64,000 bases of DNA from Cristatella mucedo (lineage: Eukaryota; Bryozoa; Phylactolaemata; Cristatellidae). The notes beneath the pieces were generated by a model, which saw only the letters and a list, made by a program, of their open reading frames with translations, did no database searches and was not told the DNA's origin. The translations under genes and the position numbers were made by a program. Shown here in pieces: positions 57,926-64,000 of this stretch (position 1 is its first letter; each line of letters opens with the position of its first letter). The stretch is taken from contig WPIO01000003.1 of assembly GCA_009760855.2 (NCBI GenBank), positions 7,271,001-7,335,000 of the forward strand. The letters run 5' to 3'.

Positions 57926-58626
57926 GAACTGTCGCTGCGAGCTGTCGGAGCACCAGAGAAACTCTTAGAGGGAATACGCAGCTCAGCAGCCCGAAGCATC
58001 CGATCAGCGCGGTGAGCAAGACCAGTTTACAGCCATTACCGTGCGCGTTAAATTGCTCGCCAGGCTCGCATCGCCGGAAACAGTCGTGAAATCCGACGGC
58101 GCGACGGAGGCGGGCGCGCCCGCTCGCATGCCAGCAGCTATAGCTCGGCTGACGCGTCCCTCGGCACCGGCGTTCGGCAGACGCAGAGGTCGAGACGACG
58201 CGAAGGTGCAGCTGTGCGACGGGGAGCCAACTCCGTGCGTCACCTGGCTCGCCGGCATTCGCAAGACAGCAACGAGGCCCGTATGTGAGCGCTGCATCGC
58301 AATGCCCTGCCGCCAGCGCGCGAAGCGAGCGGCGGCGGCGAGGAGCAGCTGCAGCTAGTGGTGCCACCTACGCCGCCGAGAGCGGAATCGAATTATACAA
58401 GCTATAAGAAGTCTAGAAAGTGATATGTACGTAGCCCGATGCCAACGTTCGCGACAGATCAGTCGCCGGCAGCGCGCACTCCCGCGAGCCGAGTCCCGGA
58501 TCGGTGCGGTCCGCCGCGAGCTCGCGCTCAGTCTGCGAGCTCGACCGCCGTGCGAGACGACGGGTTCGTGCGCCGCGCCGTGCCGTTGCCGCCCGTCAGC
58601 GGGACGTCGCGAGCGACGGCGAGAAG

Positions 58627-58905
<279 letters not shown>

Positions 58906-58944
58906 TTGCAACCCGCAGCCGCTCGAGGCGACGAGTGCACTGCG

Positions 58945-60594
58945 TCAGCGCGACGTCGCGAGTTCGGCGACGGCACTTCCAGTCGTGGGTGAGAAGCGTC
59001 CGGCGCCGGCGCCGACGCCGCCTCGCGACCGACCGGCGGGCGAGTTCGCGCGCGGCACGGGCAGAAGCAGCAGCGGCAGCGTCGCGCCCTCGCCCGAAGC
59101 GTCGACGAGCGTCGGCGATCCTGGCCGCTTGGTCGGCGCCGCTGCTACTGCCGCTCCGTCAACCGAAGGTCGATACCCGCCGGCGGCAGCGGCGAAAGCG
59201 GAGGCATAGGCCGAGGCTGAGGCGGAGGCGGAGGCGTCCAGCGACCGCTGCGATGCTCGCGAGGAGCGCCGCGCGCCGCCGGCCGTTAGCTGCGTCCACT
59301 CGTGCTCCACTCGCTCCGCCCACTTGCGGCAGAAGAGCGAGAAGAACGTGTGCCTGAACTGGGCACTCATGGCTGTGTACAGGAAGAAGTTGAGCGACTG
59401 CGACAGCAGCGTCGCCATGTCGATCAGGTCGCCGAGCGTGTCGTACGTGTGCTCATAGGAGTCGCTGGCGAGCCGGAGAATGACCAAGATGCCGTGCGGA
59501 ACTTCGACGGACAGGACGAGCGCGACGGCGGCGAGCAGCATGCGCGTGGAGCGGCTGTGCGCAGCGGCTCCGCGAGGAGACGTCGTCTCGCCGCCGCCGC
59601 CGCCACCGGTGCCGCCGCCACCGGCGCCGCCGCCAAAGTGCTCCGACGCCGTCTTGCTGCTCAGCAGCTGCCGGCGGCGGCGCTCGGCAGTCCGCATGAC
59701 GCAGACGAGCAGCACGGTGAGCGTCACCAGCAAGATGGTGGGCAGGAAGCGGATGAAGACGCACTGTAAGTAGCTGTTGATTACGCTAATGCGCGGATGC
59801 TGAAGAGCGAACTCGCTTTCCTGTATAGTGAAAAGGCCGACGGTGGTCGGCGGCGGCGGCGGCGGCGAGCGCCCGTCGCCCTCTGGGAGCTCAAGAGGAG
59901 GAGGCGGCGGCGGCGGCGGCGGGATGCAGTAAGGAAAGCTGGTCAGATTTATGCGATCGGCGGGCACTATGCCGTTGACGACCCAATTGGGCACCACCAG
60001 AGCGGCGGTCGCGGCGATCGTGGCGCACGTGGCCACGCCGGCGTTTCGCGTCGTGCACCAGCGGCGGCCGAGAATCGGGAAGCGAAGGCGCACGTAGCGG
60101 AACGTGGCCACGGCGACGGTCACCCACACGGCCACGGCGTGGCACATGACCGAGAACGTCGCGAAGAACAGGGCGTAGTAGAGCGACGGCCGATCCTTCG
60201 CGAAGAAGGACAGGATACTGGTCGGATACTGGCGGCCCCCGATCGCGTAGTAGTAGCCGCCGTGGGGCAGGTAGGCGCACATTAGCGTCAGCTGGGCGGC
60301 GGCGAGCGCCGTCAGCAGCGTGTTGACGGCAGAGCGCATCTTCCTTTTCGTCAGCACAACTATGTTGGCCAGGTTGGCCAGAATTCCGAGCAGGCAAACG
60401 CTGACCACGACGTAGCCGTGAGCTTTCTTATATTCGAGACAGATGGCGGCGAGTGCCGTTCGGCAGCCGGCGGCTGCAGCGTCGCCGCCGCCGCCGCCCC
60501 AGCCGCCGCCCCAGCCGCCGCCCCAGCCGCCGCCCCAGCCGCCGCCCCAGCCGCCGCTGGCGTTCCGTCGAAGATCCTCCTCCGCCGCCGCCAT
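58945..60594 (-). CDS. DmsR/FMRFamide-receptor-like GPCR 2
   Basis: A 549-residue seven-transmembrane receptor, a paralogue of GPCR 1. The N-terminus has the sequon NAS (11) and a GGWG repeat (14-36). TM1 is about 58-82 (GILANLANIVVL), TM2 about 89-116 and TM3 about 138-165, ending FRYVRL (Arg 166 = DRY Arg). TM4 is about 187-210. Loop 2 has FPYC (Cys 223), nine prolines (225-233) and a second Pro run (244-249). TM5 is about 276-300. A Gly-rich loop 3 spans 301-350 and TM6 about 351-374 (SVEVPHGILV). TM7 is about 384-407 with NFFLYTAMSAQFRHTF. The tail (420-549) is Ser/Ala-rich. The shared ExPxG and LGDLID segments and the lack of a TM3 Cys place it with the DmsR/Srw group. TM2 has Gln101 where Asp 2.50 is usual. 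The start is the first ATG of the open frame, in a good context (GCCAGGATGG). The preceding GTGCCAG could be a splice acceptor. Confidence 0.88.
   Translation of the reverse strand: MAAAEEDLRRNASGGWGGGWGGGWGGGWGGGWGGGGGDAAAAGCRTALAAICLEYKKAHGYVVVSVCLLGILANLANIVVLTKRKMRSAVNTLLTALAAAQLTLMCAYLPHGGYYYAIGGRQYPTSILSFFAKDRPSLYYALFFATFSVMCHAVAVWVTVAVATFRYVRLRFPILGRRWCTTRNAGVATCATIAATAALVVPNWVVNGIVPADRINLTSFPYCIPPPPPPPPPLELPEGDGRSPPPPPPTTVGLFTIQESEFALQHPRISVINSYLQCVFIRFLPTILLVTLTVLLVCVMRTAERRRRQLLSSKTASEHFGGGAGGGGTGGGGGGETTSPRGAAAHSRSTRMLLAAVALVLSVEVPHGILVILRLASDSYEHTYDTLGDLIDMATLLSQSLNFFLYTAMSAQFRHTFFSLFCRKWAERVEHEWTQLTAGGARRSSRASQRSLDASASASASAYASAFAAAAGGYRPSVDGAAVAAAPTKRPGSPTLVDASGEGATLPLLLLPVPRANSPAGRSRGGVGAGAGRFSPTTGSAVAELATSR
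60481..60560 (-). repeat. 12-bp coding repeat (GGWG units)
   Basis: CCGCCGCCCCAG repeated about five times on plus, plus CCG runs. On the gene strand it encodes GlyGlyTrpGly units in the N-terminal ectodomain of receptor 2. Confidence 0.92.
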
Positions 60595-60969
60595 CCTGGC
60601 ACGCACACTGGGAACGATTGATGCTGACGATTTCCGGGAGGAGATCCGCTCGCCTGTAGGACGGTTGGGCAGGAGAGCTGACTCGCTGTCTCGCTGCTGG
60701 CAGATAAACGCCACAGCTCGAGTATCGGGCTCGTGTATGCCTCAAGTCTGAGGCGTGGAGCTCCTGAAAACAAATCGTAAACGAGCCAAGTCATCGTAGA
60801 GCCATCGCTGCCTAGAAACCGCTTCTCCGCGTTTAGAGAGTTTGCAGCTTCGCTGCTGAAGCCGTCCGAAAGCTGCGTCTCGCGACGCCGGCACTTGGAT
60901 GATGCGATCGTCTAAATGGAGCCAGGCAGAGACCGCCAGACACACACACAGATGGACAGGCCGCACAGA

Positions 60970-61110
60970 CAGACAGAAAAAGAGAGTGGGTGGGGAGCGA
61001 GAGAGAGCGAGAGGGAGAGAGAGGAGAGAGGAGAGAGAGAGAGGGAGAGAGAGAGGAAAGAGAGATAGAGAAGAGAGGAGAGAGAGAGAGAGAGAGGAGT
61101 GAGGGCGAGA
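60970..61110. repeat. (GA)n-rich tract
   Basis: Imperfect GAGA/GGGA sequence, about 390 bp upstream of the receptor 2 start. Confidence 0.9.
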
Positions 61111-61378
61111 GAATGGATAGAAGGGGAGACAGCGAACAGAGAGTGCGACTGATTGATTACTGACAGTAGGGCGCATGCTTTACAAACACGAGCTCTCCGG
61201 TCACTGTCGATGGAACTTCGCTATTCCACCCGGGCGCAGCGGCAGCCACGAACCGCCGGCCTAATTAATGGACGATTGACATTAAAAACCACTAATAATA
61301 GACGCAGCCGGCAGAGGTACTTAAGCCGCGCCGCAGCAGGCTAGCTCTAGCTACCGACGGTGAGCGAGGCATCGCCAA

Positions 61379-61426
61379 GGTCTCTCTCCCTTTCTCCCTC
61401 TCTTTCTCCCTCTCTCGCTCTCTCTC

Positions 61427-61476
<50 letters not shown>

Positions 61477-61624
61477 TCTCTCTCTTTCTCTCTCTCTATC
61501 TCGCTCTCTCTCTCTTTCTCTCTCTCCCTCCCTCCCTCTCTCTCTCTCTCTCGCTCGCTCTCGCTCTCTCTCTCTCTCTCTCTTTTGCTCTCTCTTTCTT
61601 TCACTCTCTCTTTCTCTCTCTCCC
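61379..61624. repeat. (CT)n-rich tract with interruptions
   Basis: About 245 bp of CTCT with CCCT, CGCT and TTTC variants. With the GA tract at 60970 it forms a long-range inverted purine/pyrimidine pair. Confidence 0.95.
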
Positions 61625-62706
61625 TGCCGAATACGTTAACGGAAGTCAATCGGCAACGAAGGACGATGAAGGAGGGCGATGCACAGGTGCATTGTCAGGC
61701 GGCTGACCCAACGGCAGGCATAACCAGGATTTAGCCAAAATGGGGCCAATCCGCGACATCTCGTGACGTAGTTGGTCTCTAAAAAGTAAGCGTACGTTTT
61801 GGAGCAATCGCTCGGTCGCTGCCCTCAGCCTACGAAGAGTGGGTGGGAGCGTCGCCTGCTCTCGCTCGGTCAAAGGCTCGGCGAGCGAGTTCGACGAACC
61901 GCCGGTCCCTTCGCGTTCTCTCACCCCTTCGAGCGCAGTGCCTCTACCGGCCGTCGCTCTCGAGCGCGACAGTTCCCGAGGCGACGAGTGGGCGCGCGCT
62001 AGCGAAAGCGCCTCCTCGAAGCCATCTTTTTCGTTGCCACCGCCGCCACCGCCGGCAAGTTGCGGCCGCCCTCGCTGAACTGCGGAGCGAGTTGAATAGC
62101 CATCGCACCCGGCGGCGGCCGCCGCCTAAGCGCGCTGGGCAGGACGCGCCGCTGCAAGCCGATTCAGCCCCACCCGCCCGACGATTCCCGACGTCGACGG
62201 TGCGCCGCCAGCGCCTCGTCTTTGGGCTCGCACTACGATAGGACAGACCGCAGCGGCGGTGGAGCAGGAGTGGAACTACGGCGGGCACGCGGCCACGGGG
62301 GCGGCACCGCGAACCAGAGCCCCCGAAAGCTTGCGGCTCGTCGCCGCAGCGCCGCCAGCGTCGACCTGTCGGCAGCTGAGGTAGAAGTTGGCTGGTTGGC
62401 TGGCTGGCTGGCTGGCGAAGTCGTACTCGCTCTCTCCCCGACGGCTGTGTTGAGCCGCTGCAGCGTTGTTGCTCTCTCTTGTACACCAGTCGCGCCTCCT
62501 CCACGAAGAGAAACGGAGCCGGATATCGGACGCCTTGGGCTCAGGCCATCTTGGCGGCGATCTAGGCGGCTTGGGCGGACGATGAGATAGCAACGCCGGC
62601 AGCGGCCGGGCCCCCGGACCGACGCGTTTTATGTCAGCAATCGATTGCGCGACGGTGGTGCACTCGGCGCCGAGCCGTTTAAAGGCCTAATTACGTCGGG
62701 AAAAGT

Positions 62707-62712
62707 TTTATT
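62707..62712 (-). terminator. Polyadenylation signal AATAAA
   Basis: AATAAA on the minus strand overlaps the last base of the TGA stop (62712-62714) of the candidate terminal exon. Confidence 0.5.
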
Positions 62713-63222
62713 CAACTGACCAGATCCAAGGCAAGAATCCAGAGCTCGATCGCGAAAATTGAGCCTATTTTCTCCATAAATAGCTCAAGATTGACGGCTG
62801 ATTTGGGACAACCGCTGGTGCCTTCTTCGGGCACCCCAAAGAGCGTACCTGTACGCATGAAGCAGCCTCCTGCGCTGGTGCTGTTTTTTCTGCCGCTTGT
62901 CGGCGTCATATCGGTTGCCACCGCCAACGGCACGTGAATATTGTCAGGATCGTCGTCCTCACTGTCAGCGATGCAACCCAGGCGAGCACTGGCGCTGCGA
63001 TTACGGATCTCCTGCATAATCTTTTCAGACCAGTGGGTGGCAATGAAGATCTCCGGAAATGTTTTCAAGAACTTGCCCGCCAGCTCCATTACGTCGTTAA
63101 GAACATCATTGCTAACATCTTTTATATCGGCTTTATAGCCAACCATAGGGTGCATACTTTCATTGAGCTCTGGCGCACATTGTTCTTCTGATTGCTTCGA
63201 TATGATTCTGACGGTGCAGCCC
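62712..63222 (-). CDS. Candidate terminal exon of an unrecognised gene
   Basis: An open frame on the minus strand with balanced amino-acid composition, unlike the low-complexity frames nearby. It could begin at a splice acceptor (TGATTCAG, AG at 63223-63224). It reads SKQSEEQCAPELNESMHPM, KADIKDVSNDVLNDVMELAG and HWSEKIMQEIRNRSASARL, then an acidic SEDDDPDN, and ends LWILALDLVS at a TGA that overlaps an AATAAA signal. An internal ATG at 63155 would give 147 residues on its own. No domain is recognised. A DNA-transposon or other mobile-gene exon is possible, as is chance. Upstream exons were not found. Confidence 0.4.
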
Positions 63223-63707
63223 CTGAATCAAGTCATGGCGTTTACGACTTCGAAACGCCATGATTTTTTAGAGCAGCTATCCGCAGAAGAAATAATTAAT
63301 TGCTATTCTACTTGCGGAAATTTGGTAATCCGGGTTACCGCCATCGGTCTAAATTTCAGCCGCTCGATGCATCGGGGGCATCGGCCATTGCAGATACACC
63401 CGCAGAACCGTCGCAGCGTTTGTAAGCCCTGTTGACGCGGACGACGCGCTCTGTCGCGTGCGCGCATCGCGACCTTCTCGCAGGCCGAAGGTGCTGCAGT
63501 GATTTCCGTCCCCGATTGCCGCATGGTAGCGAGGTCGGTCGGAAGAACGATGGCAAGCACGCATCACGGCGACGATAGAGAGCTACCCGGACAGAGCCTT
63601 AACCAACCAGATAGCTCTGCGGCTGAGGACCCCGTCGACCATGCTGGCTTAGGCTTGGCTTAGGCCCGCGGGCACGTCAACTCGGTCACGGGCGTGATAA
63701 AGAAGTA

Positions 63708-63887
63708 CTAGCTGATTTAACAGCCTCTTTTGTACAGCGACAGAAGGGTCTTTACGGCTATCACCGCCGCTTGCAGCGGCGATGGAGGATCTCCCACCGC
63801 AGGATTCGAACCCGTGACCTCGGTACAGAGGATGTGAACAGCAGCCGCCTTACCTAGTGTGCCATCACGGACGGAACGTTGAAGGGG
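63708..63887 (-). mobile_element. SINE type a
   Basis: Inverted copy. The 3' end is AGCTGATTTAACAGCCTCTT, the body CACCGCCGCTTGCAGCGGCG, the B-box inverse GGATTCGAACCCGTGACC, and the A-box side CCTAGTGTGCCATCACGG. An extra 11 bp after the B-box (TACAGAGGATG) distinguishes it. Confidence 0.88.
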
Positions 63888-64000
63888 CGTTGTCTGGGTA
63901 CTGCGAGTCTCCTTTCGCAATTGAGACTCCGGTGCAAGACTCTGACTTTGCCGCTTCAGAAACGCTTTCTATATTGCTGACACCTAGTGACATTTCCCTC

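Overview
This is a metazoan nuclear genome window. It has no operons, ribosome binding sites or dense bacterial-type coding. Instead it holds many dead non-LTR retrotransposons, tRNA-derived SINEs, hAT and pogo DNA transposons, long dinucleotide microsatellites, and two GC-rich islands that each carry one intronless-looking seven-transmembrane receptor gene. The receptors resemble the invertebrate myosuppressin/FMRFamide-receptor-like (DmsR, Pfam Srw-type) branch of rhodopsin-class GPCRs, which suggests a protostome (perhaps a spiralian). The species cannot be named from the sequence.

Layout. 0-10 kb: the 3' end of a hAT (ZMYM-like) element, a 5'-truncated L2/CR1-type LINE of 'family A' with an (ATT)n tail, a second family A copy pointing back at it, then a hAT element bounded by an imperfect 8-bp target duplication. 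That hAT element is interrupted by a C-rich insertion which itself contains a pogo-type MITE. A deleted pogo remnant follows. 10-26 kb: mostly unannotatable sequence with microsatellites, SINEs, LINE shreds, a strong palindrome at 18.4 kb and a 'family C' LINE at 22.5-24.3 kb. 26-30 kb: GC-rich island with receptor gene 1 (minus strand, 441 codons). 30-47 kb: SINEs, LINE fragments of both families and microsatellites, with no convincing host gene. 47-49 kb: a decayed pogo transposase gene followed directly by a 24-bp minisatellite. 50-57 kb: a family C LINE with an intact 639-codon endonuclease ORF, then a pile of its 5' fragments. 58-62.6 kb: GC-rich island with receptor gene 2 (minus strand, 549 codons), which has about 93 CGG-type triplets starting 39 bp after its stop. 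62.7-63.2 kb: a candidate terminal exon of an unrecognised gene. 63.7 kb: one more SINE.

The two receptors are paralogues on the same strand about 31 kb apart, with retroelement debris between them. They are the only confident host genes. The mobile elements have a layered history: SINE type b appears to share the 3' tail of LINE family A and so may depend on its machinery. All RT and transposase ORFs seen are broken, except the isolated LINE endonuclease ORF.
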